From Ferrimonas sp. YFM (GTDB lineage: Bacteria > Pseudomonadota > Gammaproteobacteria > Enterobacterales > Shewanellaceae): 64,000 bases of DNA. Below the pieces are notes generated by a model that was given only the letters and a program-made list of their open reading frames with translations, was not told where the DNA came from and searched no databases. The stretch is from NCBI RefSeq assembly GCF_030296015.1, contig NZ_AP027368.1:3582839-3646838 (forward strand). The letters are read 5' to 3'. Each line of letters opens with the position of its first letter. Position 1 is the first letter of the stretch. Of the stretch, positions 1 to 7,846 are shown one piece after another. Both the position numbers and the translations under genes were made by a program.

Positions 1-1
1 C

Positions 2-298
2 AAACGGCCCCGCCAACCCGCTTGCGCCTTTGAACTTGCCATCAAGGCCGGGGACCTCAACGCTGCCCTGCAGACCTTACCCGACAGGCTGAACGGCCTC
101 AGAGGCCCCACCGCGGATTTGGCCCAGGTACGTCAGAGATTCCCCGAACTGGTCCCCGAACTGGACAAACTGATGTGCCAGGGTTTCGGACCTGAAGCCT
201 CGGTTTCAGACTTGGGAGAACTCGCCAGGCAAGTGGCACTAATAAAACAAAAAAAGGAGAAAAACCAAGGAGAACTCCCAGATCTTAATCCCATGTGA
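2..298 (+). CDS. C-terminal end of a protein, possibly BatD
   Basis: An open frame enters from the left edge and stops at TGA 296-298, giving the last 98 residues of a longer protein. It is helical and charged, with a lysine-rich tail and no membrane segment. The stretch with AIKAGDLNAALQTLP and later FPELVPELDKLMCQGF resembles the cytoplasmic C-terminal region of BatD-type (aerotolerance-associated) proteins. As I recall, Shewanella genomes place a Bat cluster before an ECF sigma factor, a DUF3379 gene and fadL, which matches what follows here. The coding frame is secure because it is uninterrupted and in phase with the stop; the BatD name is inference from a weak tail and from context. Confidence 0.5.
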   Translation, partial: KRPRQPACAFELAIKAGDLNAALQTLPDRLNGLRGPTADLAQVRQRFPELVPELDKLMCQGFGPEASVSDLGELARQVALIKQKKEKNQGELPDLNPM

Positions 299-371
299 CT
301 GAAAAACCGATACACTCAGTAGGTGCCTCAAGTATCACATGGCGATACCGCCCGGGACTGGCAACAAAAAA

Positions 372-938
372 ATGTTGAAACTATTACGAAAGAAAAAGCA
401 GCCTTCACCGGTCTTAGATGACATGGTGAGTAAACAACGACGTTACGAAAGCCTGGTTAGGGCTTTGAACACAGAGATATACCGCTACGCCTACTGGCTT
501 TGTGGCAACCCCACTGTGGCGGAAGATCTGGTTCAGGAGACCTTTCTCAGGGCCTGGAAAGCCTTAGATTCCCTAAAGGATGACAAGGCGGCGAAGGCGT
601 GGCTGATTACCATCCTGAGGCGCGAAAATGCCCGTCGGTTTGAACGCAAGCAGTTTGACCTGACAGACATCGATGACCATCAGGTGGCGGATAACCACTC
701 CCTCTCCAATGAGCAGGCGGTTGACAACGCGCTGCTGCGCAAGCACATCGCGTCTCTGGCCGAGGAGTATCGTGAACCGCTGGTGCTGCAGGTATTGCAT
801 GGATTCAATGGCGACGAGATTGCCGAAATCATGGGATTGAACAGAAACACAGTGATGACCCGTTTATTCAGAGCCCGTAATCAGCTTCGTGACAGACTCG
901 AAGATAAGCCTCAATCTCGGGAGTTGAACAATGGATGA
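372..938 (+). CDS. ECF-type RNA polymerase sigma-70 factor
   Basis: Small sigma factor with only regions 2 and 4. Region 2 is visible as YRYAYWLCGNPTVAEDLVQE, containing the core-binding DLVQETFLRAW motif. Region 4 is the C-terminal helix-turn-helix around GDEIAEIMGLNRNTVMTRLF. No clear Shine-Dalgarno sequence decides the start: ATG codons at 339, 372 and 423 are all in frame, and 423 would still keep both domains. It overlaps the next gene by 8 bases, so the two are translationally coupled. The partner is a DUF3379 membrane protein that probably acts as its anti-sigma factor. The signal sensed is unknown. Confidence 0.9.
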   Translation: MLKLLRKKKQPSPVLDDMVSKQRRYESLVRALNTEIYRYAYWLCGNPTVAEDLVQETFLRAWKALDSLKDDKAAKAWLITILRRENARRFERKQFDLTDIDDHQVADNHSLSNEQAVDNALLRKHIASLAEEYREPLVLQVLHGFNGDEIAEIMGLNRNTVMTRLFRARNQLRDRLEDKPQSRELNNG

Positions 939-1629
939 ACTAGAGTTCCGCCGACGAGCCTATGCTGACCCTCAGGATCAGGACAAGGCCTTCCTTGATG
1001 CCCTGAATGAAGAGGAGGGGCGTCAGAGCTTCGTTGATGAGCTTCAGGGCCTCGACGAGCGGCTCAACAGTGCCATGAAGATCGCTCCTCCGGAGGACTT
1101 GGCCAATCGCATTCTGCTGCAACAGAATCTGAATCAGTTCCAGCAACAGCGCAAACGCCAAAGATTCCATCTGGCGGCTGCCGCTTCCGTTGCCTTTGTC
1201 ATCGGCCTGTCTCTGACCCTGATCCGTCAGCCGGCGACTCTTGGGGATCATGCCCTGGCACACGTTGCCCATGAGGCGGGCTTTGCCGACCGTGTAGACG
1301 AAAAGGTCAGCCTGGCGGCCTTGAACACCAAGCTGGCCAGCTTTGGCGGCAAAATGGATGATCCCCAGGGGCACATCTACTACGCCAACTACTGTGATTT
1401 CGACGGGGTACGCAGCCTGCACATGGTCATGGACACTCCCCAGGGCAAGATGACCGTATTCTTCGTTCCCAAGGAGCAGAATAAGGAGATGTCTCCCGCC
1501 TTCAGCAACGACAAGTATGAAGGTGCCGCCTTTGACATGGGTCCCTTCCAGGTCGCGGTCGTTGGAGGAAAAAATCAGCAACTGGCTCCGGCGGTGAAAC
1601 TGCTGAAGAATAAGGTACACAGTATCTGA
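931..1629 (+). CDS. DUF3379 family membrane protein, likely anti-sigma factor
   Basis: Protein of 232 residues matching the DUF3379 pattern: an acidic cytoplasmic N-terminal part (about 1-78), one membrane segment (about 80-98, LAAAASVAFVIGLSLTL) and a periplasmic C-terminal domain of about 130 residues. This topology and the 8-base overlap with the upstream ECF sigma gene are those of sigma/anti-sigma pairs, so I infer that it holds the sigma factor at the membrane. No zinc-binding HxxxCxxC motif of the ZAS type is seen in the N-terminal part, so it would be a different anti-sigma class. A hairpin follows the stop. Confidence 0.85.
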   Translation: MDELEFRRRAYADPQDQDKAFLDALNEEEGRQSFVDELQGLDERLNSAMKIAPPEDLANRILLQQNLNQFQQQRKRQRFHLAAAASVAFVIGLSLTLIRQPATLGDHALAHVAHEAGFADRVDEKVSLAALNTKLASFGGKMDDPQGHIYYANYCDFDGVRSLHMVMDTPQGKMTVFFVPKEQNKEMSPAFSNDKYEGAAFDMGPFQVAVVGGKNQQLAPAVKLLKNKVHSI

Positions 1630-1641
1630 TTCAGGCATAAA

Positions 1642-1664
1642 CAGGCCGCCATTTTGGCGGCCTG
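1642..1664 (+). terminator. Hairpin terminator after the sigma/DUF3379 pair
   Basis: Perfect stem CAGGCCGCCA / TGGCGGCCTG around a TTT loop, 13 bases after the stop codon. The following tract (AGTCTTTC) is only weakly T-rich, so it may be a poor intrinsic terminator. Confidence 0.6.
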
Positions 1665-1803
1665 AGTCTTTCCCGGAGTGCATAAACAGTCACAACACCC
1701 CCTCAACAGCAGTAACATCCACCAGACAAACGCAACCGCCCGACAGCTTTCGCCAAATTTTTAACCCTATCGCCACACTTCATTCTGTATACAAAGCACC
1801 ATT

Positions 1804-1819
1804 CGTGACACTGGTCACA
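1804..1819. promoter_or_regulatory. Candidate CRP binding site upstream of putP
   Basis: CGTGA-CACTGG-TCACA matches the CRP consensus TGTGA-N6-TCACA at nine of ten half-site positions. It lies about 170 bases before the putP start. CRP control of proline uptake is plausible but inferred. Confidence 0.55.
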
Positions 1820-1990
1820 CTACCCACTCTTTGTTAGCATGAAAATAGCTCTGGATATTTCATTCAGATCAGCCGCTTAATTATTGATCCTCCCATGGCG
1901 CTCAGCAAAGCCTGGGAACTCCCCTCCCCGCAACGGCCGGACCACGCCTGGCGGGACCCGTTAGACCCTTAACCCGAATGAACTAAAACG

Positions 1991-3430
1991 ATGATCTCGA
2001 CCCCTGCATTAATTACATTCTTCGGTTACCTGATCCTGCTTCTGGTGATCGGAACCCTGGCCTATCGAGCCACCAGCACCTCCAGCGACTACATCCTTGG
2101 GGGGCGAAAAATGGGACCGGCAGTCACGGCTCTGAGTGTTGGCGCATCCGACATGTCCGGCTGGCTGCTGCTGGGGCTGCCTGGCTCGGTCTACCTGTCC
2201 GGCCTCGGAGAGATGTGGATAGGTATCGGCCTGGTGGTGGGCGCCTGGCTCAACTGGCTGATTGTCGCCAAGCGGCTGCGCATCTACACCTTCTTTACCG
2301 ACGATGCCCTGACCATGCCGGACTTTCTGGAGAAACGCTTCCACGATACCGGAGTACTGAGGCTGGTGGCCGCCAGCATCACCCTGCTCTTCTTCGTCTT
2401 CTACACCTCTTCCGGCATGGTGGGCGGCGCCATCCTGTTCGAAAAGGTGTTTGGTCTGGATTACACCACCGCACTGATGATCGGCAGTGCCATCATCGTC
2501 TCCTACACCTTCGTCGGCGGCTTCTTCGCCGTCAGCTGGACCGATTTCCTCCAGGGACTGCTGATGCTGTTTGCCCTGCTGCTGGTGCCCGCCATGGTGT
2601 TCGGCGCCCACGAGGTTTCGCTGGACTCACTGCCCCCCGCCATGACCCAGGCCGTATCCGACAACACCACGGCCATAGGTATGATCTCCCTGCTTGCCTG
2701 GGGCCTGGGCTACTTTGGCCAACCCCATATCCTCAGCCGGTTCATGGCCATCGGTGACGTGAAACACCTGCCGCTCTCCCGCCGCATTGCCATGGGCTGG
2801 ATGCTGCTTTCACTGGTGGGCGCCCTGGCAACAGGCCTGGCCGGTGCGGCCTTTTTCCATGACAAGCCCCTTCCCAACGCGGAAACGGTGTTTATTGAGC
2901 TGAGCCGGGTGCTGTTCAACCCCTGGATGGCCGGCATACTGATCGCTGCCATTCTCTCCGCCATCATGAGCACCATCGACTCCCAGTTGCTGGTGTGCTC
3001 CTCGGTGGTCACCGAAGATTTCTATAAGAAATGGCTCAGACCGGAGGCCAGCGAGCGGGAAAAGGTGATGGTGGGCCGCCTCACCGTACTCAGTGTCGCC
3101 GTCATCGCCACCCTGATCGCTCTCAACCCGGAGAGCACCGTACTCGAGCTGGTCAGCTATGCCTGGGCCGGCTTTGGCGCCTCCTTTGGCCCAGTCATCC
3201 TTCTGGCCTTGTACTGGAAGGGATACAGCCGCTTCGGTGCCATAGCCACCATTCTGGTTGGCGCGGCAACCGTGGTGCTGTGGAAGCAGGCAGAAGGCGG
3301 GATTTTCGAACTGTACGAAATACTCCCCGGGTTCCTGTTCGCCACCATCGCCGGTGTACTGGTCAGCCTGCTGTTACCTGCTGATAACAAAACCCTGGCT
3401 TTGCACCACACCTTTGAGCAAAAGCTCTAG
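1991..3430 (+). CDS. putP: Sodium/proline symporter PutP
   Basis: Inner-membrane sodium:solute symporter (SSS family) that imports L-proline with Na+. The 479-residue protein has the family's many hydrophobic segments and characteristic stretches: YILGGRKMGPAVTALSVGASDMSGWLLLGLPG near the N-terminus, the TM6 region FGQPHILSRFMA and IMSTIDSQLLVCSSV later on. Length is close to that of E. coli PutP (about 500). It stands alone between a hairpin-flanked leader with a CRP-type dyad and a strong hairpin just after its stop, so it is probably monocistronic. No putA is seen in the window. Confidence 0.95.
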   Translation: MISTPALITFFGYLILLLVIGTLAYRATSTSSDYILGGRKMGPAVTALSVGASDMSGWLLLGLPGSVYLSGLGEMWIGIGLVVGAWLNWLIVAKRLRIYTFFTDDALTMPDFLEKRFHDTGVLRLVAASITLLFFVFYTSSGMVGGAILFEKVFGLDYTTALMIGSAIIVSYTFVGGFFAVSWTDFLQGLLMLFALLLVPAMVFGAHEVSLDSLPPAMTQAVSDNTTAIGMISLLAWGLGYFGQPHILSRFMAIGDVKHLPLSRRIAMGWMLLSLVGALATGLAGAAFFHDKPLPNAETVFIELSRVLFNPWMAGILIAAILSAIMSTIDSQLLVCSSVVTEDFYKKWLRPEASEREKVMVGRLTVLSVAVIATLIALNPESTVLELVSYAWAGFGASFGPVILLALYWKGYSRFGAIATILVGAATVVLWKQAEGGIFELYEILPGFLFATIAGVLVSLLLPADNKTLALHHTFEQKL

Positions 3431-3440
3431 CCTTTCCCGT

Positions 3441-3462
3441 TGCGGGGAGCAAGCTCCCCGCA
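3441..3462 (+). terminator. Terminator hairpin after putP
   Basis: TGCGGGGAGC-AA-GCTCCCCGCA is a perfect 10-bp stem 10 bases after the putP stop, followed by CATTTCTC. The T tract is short. Confidence 0.65.
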
Positions 3463-3599
3463 CATTTCTCCAATTCCCCGCCAAAAATTAGAGCTTTTAC
3501 CCTGACCCACACCACTTTAGGGTCTTTGCTCTAAATAAAATTCCAGAGAAACAACCCCTTAACAGAATGTCATTTCGCTTCACATTCGCTGATTTTCAT

Positions 3600-3611
3600 G
3601 GCAAATTTGCC
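3600..3611. promoter_or_regulatory. 12-bp perfect palindrome upstream of fadL
   Basis: GGCAAATTTGCC lies 164 bases before the fadL start. It does not match the FadR or PsrA consensus as I know them, so the regulator is unknown and the site may be chance. Confidence 0.3.
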
Positions 3612-3774
3612 TCAATTACCGTGGTGGTCGGAGCTCCAATGAGGAAGGTTACCCTCTACAATGGCCCCGGACGACACAACCGGCATTTGAGGCGAACATG
3701 CTTCTATCGTCGGGAATAATGATGAAAAAATGGCCAATAAGGCCGATAACAAGACCCCATATCCAGAGAGAGTT

Positions 3775-5148
3775 ATGAAAACCTTCAATAAGACCCTTAT
3801 CGCCACGGCTCTGATGGCCGTCAGTGCCGGCTCCTCCGCTGCCGGATTCCTGCTGAATGAAACCTCCGTTTCCGGACTCGGTCGTGCCTTTGCCGGTGAA
3901 GGCGCTGCAGCTGATGATGCGGCCGTGCTCGCCCGCAACCCTGCCGCCATGGCTCTGTTTGACCAGACCGCCCTCTCTCTGGCTGGCACCTACATCGATC
4001 CCGGCGTGGACATGCGCGGTGTATCCAGCCCACTGGGATCCGATCCCAGCGCCCTGAACATTGATGGCGCCGCCCCTCAAGCCTTTGTTCCAGCGGCCTA
4101 CCTGATCATGCCCCTGAACGACAAAGTGGCCATCGGTTTTGCCGGTTACTCCAACTTTGGCCTGGGTACCGACTTCGGTGAGAACTACCCTGCAGGCACC
4201 ATCGCCGGCAGCACCGACCTGCTCACCATGAACCTGAACACCAGCGTTTCCTACCGCGTCAACGACCACCTGAGCCTGGGCCTGGGTCTGAACGCGGTCT
4301 ACGGCGATGCCGAACTGATTCGCCACTTCGGTGAAACCGCTCCCCTGATCAACGGCATGGTCGATGCCAACCTGGGTCCTGCCGCCGGCCTGGCTCCGGA
4401 TCTGGAGCCCAGCAGCATCTCCGGCAAGATGGCCGGTGACGGTTGGGGCTTTGGCTTCAACGTGGGCGTCCTCTATGAGGTGAACGACGATCACCGCATC
4501 GCCCTGACCTACAAGTCCAAGACCACCATCGAACTGGAAGGCCACTACACCAATGACCTGGCCGCCGGTATTGCCACCGACTCCCTGGTGGGTGTGGGCG
4601 GCAGCCAGGTTGACGGCACCCTGGATCTGGATCTGCCAGACATCCTGGAGTTCTCCGGCTACCACAAGGTCTCCGACAAGGTGATCCTGCACACCACGGT
4701 GATGTGGACCGGCTGGAGCGTGTTTGAAGAGCTGCGTGGCGTCGCTGACGGTGACACCACCCTGGAAGGCCCCCTGTGCGCCAACGGCAATCCTGCCTGT
4801 CAGATCTCCGATGGCCAGACCCTGCTGCTGAAGGAAGAGAACTTTGAAGATGCCTGGCGCTTTGGCCTGGGTATGACCTACCTGATGAGCGACGCGGTTA
4901 CCCTGCGTGCCGGTATCGCCTACGATGAGACTCCCATCCCAGAGACTCACCGTACCGTTTCCATCCCGGATTCTGACCGCATGTGGTACAGCTTCGGCGC
5001 CAACTACCAGCTGTCCGACAACTCCGACGTCGACCTGGCCTTTACCTTCATCGATGGCAAAGAGGTTCGCGTTGAAGAGGATGGCTATGTGCTGAACTCC
5101 GAAGGTAACGCCTTCCTGGTGGGTGCCCAGTACAACTACCGCTTCTGA
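3775..5148 (+). CDS. fadL: Outer membrane long-chain fatty acid transporter FadL
   Basis: Outer-membrane beta-barrel (OMPP1/FadL/TodX family) that lets long-chain fatty acids or other hydrophobic compounds cross the outer membrane. The start at 3775 is chosen because it opens a clean signal peptide (MKTFNKTLIATALMAVSAGSSAA) and is preceded by AGAGAGAG; an upstream in-frame ATG at 3730 would spoil the signal. After cleavage comes the family N-terminal plug: GFLLNETSVSGLGRAFAGEG followed by the NPA motif (LARNPAAM). The protein ends in an aromatic barrel terminus (YNYRF). It has 457 residues, normal for the family, and is followed by a strong terminator. Confidence 0.93.
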   Translation: MKTFNKTLIATALMAVSAGSSAAGFLLNETSVSGLGRAFAGEGAAADDAAVLARNPAAMALFDQTALSLAGTYIDPGVDMRGVSSPLGSDPSALNIDGAAPQAFVPAAYLIMPLNDKVAIGFAGYSNFGLGTDFGENYPAGTIAGSTDLLTMNLNTSVSYRVNDHLSLGLGLNAVYGDAELIRHFGETAPLINGMVDANLGPAAGLAPDLEPSSISGKMAGDGWGFGFNVGVLYEVNDDHRIALTYKSKTTIELEGHYTNDLAAGIATDSLVGVGGSQVDGTLDLDLPDILEFSGYHKVSDKVILHTTVMWTGWSVFEELRGVADGDTTLEGPLCANGNPACQISDGQTLLLKEENFEDAWRFGLGMTYLMSDAVTLRAGIAYDETPIPETHRTVSIPDSDRMWYSFGANYQLSDNSDVDLAFTFIDGKEVRVEEDGYVLNSEGNAFLVGAQYNYRF

Positions 5149-5167
5149 TAGTTGCCCCCGCCTGAAA

Positions 5168-5192
5168 AAGCCGCGACAAAGTGTCGCGGCTT
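5168..5192 (+). terminator. Intrinsic terminator after fadL
   Basis: AAGCCGCGAC-AAAGT-GTCGCGGCTT followed by TTTT; a strong GC stem with a T run, separating fadL from the next operon. Confidence 0.9.
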
Positions 5193-5250
5193 TTTTGTTT
5201 CCACTTTCTTTCCACACCGTCGCCATTAATGTAAAGAGTGTGCTCGGAAG

Positions 5251-5279
5251 TTGAATATTAGAAAATTCTAATTTATAGT
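5251..5279 (+). promoter_or_regulatory. Sigma-70 promoter of the MMPL operon
   Basis: TTGAAT (5251-5256) and TATAGT (5274-5279) are separated by exactly 17 bases, a near-consensus promoter. The start of transcription would fall near 5286. The spacer is almost entirely occupied by the first operator dyad. Confidence 0.65.
5257..5272. promoter_or_regulatory. Operator copy 1 (16-bp dyad in promoter spacer)
   Basis: ATTAGAA-AA-TTCTAAT is a perfect inverted repeat lying exactly between the -35 and -10 elements. A repressor bound here would block RNA polymerase. Size and form suggest an ArsR- or TetR-type regulator; no regulator gene is adjacent. Confidence 0.6.
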
Positions 5280-5288
5280 GTGCACACT
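5277..5288. promoter_or_regulatory. 12-bp palindrome between the two operators
   Basis: AGTGTGCACACT is a perfect palindrome at the predicted transcription start, midway between the two 16-bp dyads. Confidence 0.4.
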
Positions 5289-5290
5289 GA

Positions 5291-5306
5291 ATTAGGGAGT
5301 TCTAAT
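5291..5306. promoter_or_regulatory. Operator copy 2 (over the ribosome-binding site)
   Basis: ATTAGGG-AG-TTCTAAT matches copy 1 at 13 of 16 positions, is 34 bp away centre to centre, and covers the Shine-Dalgarno GGGAG right up to the ATG at 5307. Confidence 0.55.
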
Positions 5307-7835
5307 ATGAAAGAGAGGCTGATCCAGTTCGCCACCGGCTACCCCAGGCGGGTCTATGCCCTGGTACTGGCGCTGACCCTGGCCGCCGCGGCCATGATAC
5401 CGATGATCCAGATCGATACCGATCCTGAGAATATGCTTCCCGAAGAGGATGTGGCCCGGGTGTTCCACAACGCCACCAAGGCTGAGTTTGCCCTCTACGA
5501 CAGCATAGTGATTGGCGCGGTCACGGATCAGCCAAAGGGCATCTTTACTCCCTCGTCACTGGCTCAGATGAAGCGGATCACCGACAACATCCTGGCCATC
5601 GATGGGGTGGTCAAGGCCGACCTGATGGCACTCTCCACCGTGGACAACATCACCCAGGAGGGGCCGGGCACCATACGCTTTGAGTATATGATGCAGGCCG
5701 CGCCCGACCATCAGGCCGGTGCCGATGCCATTGCCGAAGCGGTCGCCCGGCTTCCATTGCTGAACAACACCCTGGTGTCCCAAGACAGGCAGGCTGTCGC
5801 CATCTACGTTCCCCTGAAGGACAAGCGACAAAGCTTCGACATCGCCGAGCAGATCCGGACCATCGTCCGGCAGGAGAAGCCCGACGCTCAGTACCACATC
5901 ACCGGCCTGCCCGTGGCCGAGAACCAGTTCGGCCACGAAATGTTCGTGCAGATGGGGGTCTCCGCTCCCCTGGCCGGCGTGATGATCTTCCTGATGATGC
6001 TCTACTTCTTCCGCTCCCTGCCTCTGGTGGTCGCCCCTATGCTGGTGGCCATGGCCACGGTGATCATCATTGTCGGCAGCCTCATCGGCATGGGATTCAC
6101 GGTGCACATCATGTCCTCGATGATCGCCATCTTCCTGATGCCCATTGCAGTAGTGGACTCCATCCACATCATGAGCGAGTTTGCCGACCACTATCAGCCG
6201 GGAAAGCAGGCGCGCAAAGTGATCGAACAGGTGGTGCGAGACCTGTTTACCCCCATGCTGTTCACCTCGGTGACGTCGGCCGTGGGCTTCTTCTCCCTGA
6301 TGATCACCCCGATTCCACCGGTGCAGATCTTCGGCGCCTTCGTGGGCAGCGGCATCCTCTTGGCCTTCCTGCTGACCATCACCCTGTTGCCCGCCTACAT
6401 AGTGCGCATGTCTCCACAGGCGCTGGAAAAGATGCAGCAGAAGCTGCACGCCCCCAAAGGCCCCAGTCTGCTCAGCCGTTTGCTGGCACGCACAGGTCAG
6501 CGTAGCGTCACCCTGGCCAAGCCCATCGTCGCACTCAGCCTGACGGTGCTGGCCCTGAGCCTGTGGGGCATCAGCAAAATTCAGATCAACGACAATCCGG
6601 TGCGCTGGTTCAAACAGGACCATGAGATCCGGGTGGCCGATCGGGCGTTGAACCACCATTTTGCCGGCACTTACGATGCCTATCTGGTGCTCAGCACTCA
6701 GTCCTCCGACGCCATCTCAGACACGCAGCTCCAGCAACTCCTCGACATCCTGGGAGCGCCCCAGCGGGCGTTGATAGCCAAGGCTCAGCAAGGCAGTGCC
6801 GAAGCCCTCTCTGAGCTGCTTCTTGTCCTGGAAGACGCCAGCTTCGAGACCGGCGATCCGCGCATTGACCCCCTGCTAACCAGCCTGGAACATCAAGCCG
6901 AAGCCCAGCGACGCTTCCTGGATCCTGCCCTGCTCGGCTGGATGGCTCAGCTGCAGGCCCATCTGGACGGCACCGGCCTGGTGGGCAAAAGCAATGGCCT
7001 GCCCGACATCGTCAAGACGGTCAACCGGGAGCTGCGCAGTGGTGAGGACAAAGATCTGGCCCTGCCGGACAGCGCCGCCGGCGTAGCTCAGACGCTGCTG
7101 CAGTATCAGTCCAGTCACCGCCCCAACGATCTGTGGCATTTCGTCACGCCGGATTACCGCAAAGGGCTGCTGTGGCTGCAATTGACCTCCGGCGACAATC
7201 AGCACATGAGTCAGGTCATTGATGCCGTCGACACCTACCTGGTTCAACATCCTGCGCCGCAAGGCATAGAGCTCAACTGGGCGGGCAAAGCCTACATCAA
7301 CGTGGTATGGCAGGACGCCATGGTCAGCGGCATGCGAGACAGCCTGCTTTCCGCCTTTGTCATTGTGCTGGGGATGATGGTGCTGCTGTTCCGCTCTCCC
7401 CTTTACGGACTGCTGGCGATGTTGCCCCTGAGCCTCACCATCAGTTTCATCTATGGCCTTATCGGGTGGCTGGGTAAGGATTACGACATGCCCATCGCCG
7501 TGCTCTCTGCCTTGACCCTGGGGCTGTCGGTGGACTTTGCCATCCACTTCCTGGAGCGGTTCCGCGAGCAGCTCAAACTGGAGGGCGACGTGCGCCGGGC
7601 CCTGGCCGCCATGTTCCAGGAGCCAGCCAGGGCCATCAGCCGCAACGCCATCGTGATTGCCATCGGCTTCACCCCGCTGCTGCTGGCGCCCCTGGTTCCC
7701 TACATCACCGTCGGGGTGCTGCTGGCCAGCATCATGGCGATCTCCGCCCTGACCACACTGCTGTTGCTGCCCGCCAGCTTGTGGTTGCTGGCCCCTCTGC
7801 TTAAACGCACCCCGACCTTGGCCACCCAACAATGA
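5307..7835 (+). CDS. MMPL/RND superfamily transporter
   Basis: Inner-membrane RND-type exporter of 842 residues with the two-half architecture of MMPL proteins: one N-terminal membrane helix, a large periplasmic loop, a five-helix bundle, then a repeat of this plan. The intramembrane acidic residues are visible in AVVDSIHIMSEF in the first half and LGLSVDFAIHFLERF in the second. The start at ATG 5307 is chosen over GTG 5280 because GGGAG lies 7 bases upstream and the GTG sits in the predicted promoter. It is first in an operon with a LolA-like protein and an outer-membrane barrel; such trios are thought to move lipids or hydrophobic compounds across the envelope. The substrate is unknown. Confidence 0.88.
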   Translation: MKERLIQFATGYPRRVYALVLALTLAAAAMIPMIQIDTDPENMLPEEDVARVFHNATKAEFALYDSIVIGAVTDQPKGIFTPSSLAQMKRITDNILAIDGVVKADLMALSTVDNITQEGPGTIRFEYMMQAAPDHQAGADAIAEAVARLPLLNNTLVSQDRQAVAIYVPLKDKRQSFDIAEQIRTIVRQEKPDAQYHITGLPVAENQFGHEMFVQMGVSAPLAGVMIFLMMLYFFRSLPLVVAPMLVAMATVIIIVGSLIGMGFTVHIMSSMIAIFLMPIAVVDSIHIMSEFADHYQPGKQARKVIEQVVRDLFTPMLFTSVTSAVGFFSLMITPIPPVQIFGAFVGSGILLAFLLTITLLPAYIVRMSPQALEKMQQKLHAPKGPSLLSRLLARTGQRSVTLAKPIVALSLTVLALSLWGISKIQINDNPVRWFKQDHEIRVADRALNHHFAGTYDAYLVLSTQSSDAISDTQLQQLLDILGAPQRALIAKAQQGSAEALSELLLVLEDASFETGDPRIDPLLTSLEHQAEAQRRFLDPALLGWMAQLQAHLDGTGLVGKSNGLPDIVKTVNRELRSGEDKDLALPDSAAGVAQTLLQYQSSHRPNDLWHFVTPDYRKGLLWLQLTSGDNQHMSQVIDAVDTYLVQHPAPQGIELNWAGKAYINVVWQDAMVSGMRDSLLSAFVIVLGMMVLLFRSPLYGLLAMLPLSLTISFIYGLIGWLGKDYDMPIAVLSALTLGLSVDFAIHFLERFREQLKLEGDVRRALAAMFQEPARAISRNAIVIAIGFTPLLLAPLVPYITVGVLLASIMAISALTTLLLLPASLWLLAPLLKRTPTLATQQ

Positions 7836-7846
7836 GGAGACGCGCC

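Larger units (their letters stand above)
1630..1990. other. Intergenic region upstream of putP
   Basis: No gene is seen here. The left part holds a hairpin just after the DUF3379 stop (1642-1664). The middle holds a CRP-type dyad (1804-1819). The rest is the putP leader, with no obvious Shine-Dalgarno sequence before ATG 1991. Confidence 0.6.
3431..3774. other. Intergenic region between putP and fadL
   Basis: No gene is seen. It holds the putP hairpin (3441-3462), an AT-rich stretch around 3520-3600, and a perfect 12-bp palindrome GGCAAATTTGCC (3600-3611) that could be an operator for fadL. An in-frame ATG at 3730 exists, but the signal peptide begins at 3775. Confidence 0.55.

Noticed and set aside
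3618-3640. Possible FadR site before fadL (TGGTCGGAGCTCCA)
   Set aside because: Only the left half fits TGGTC; the right half does not match GACCA.
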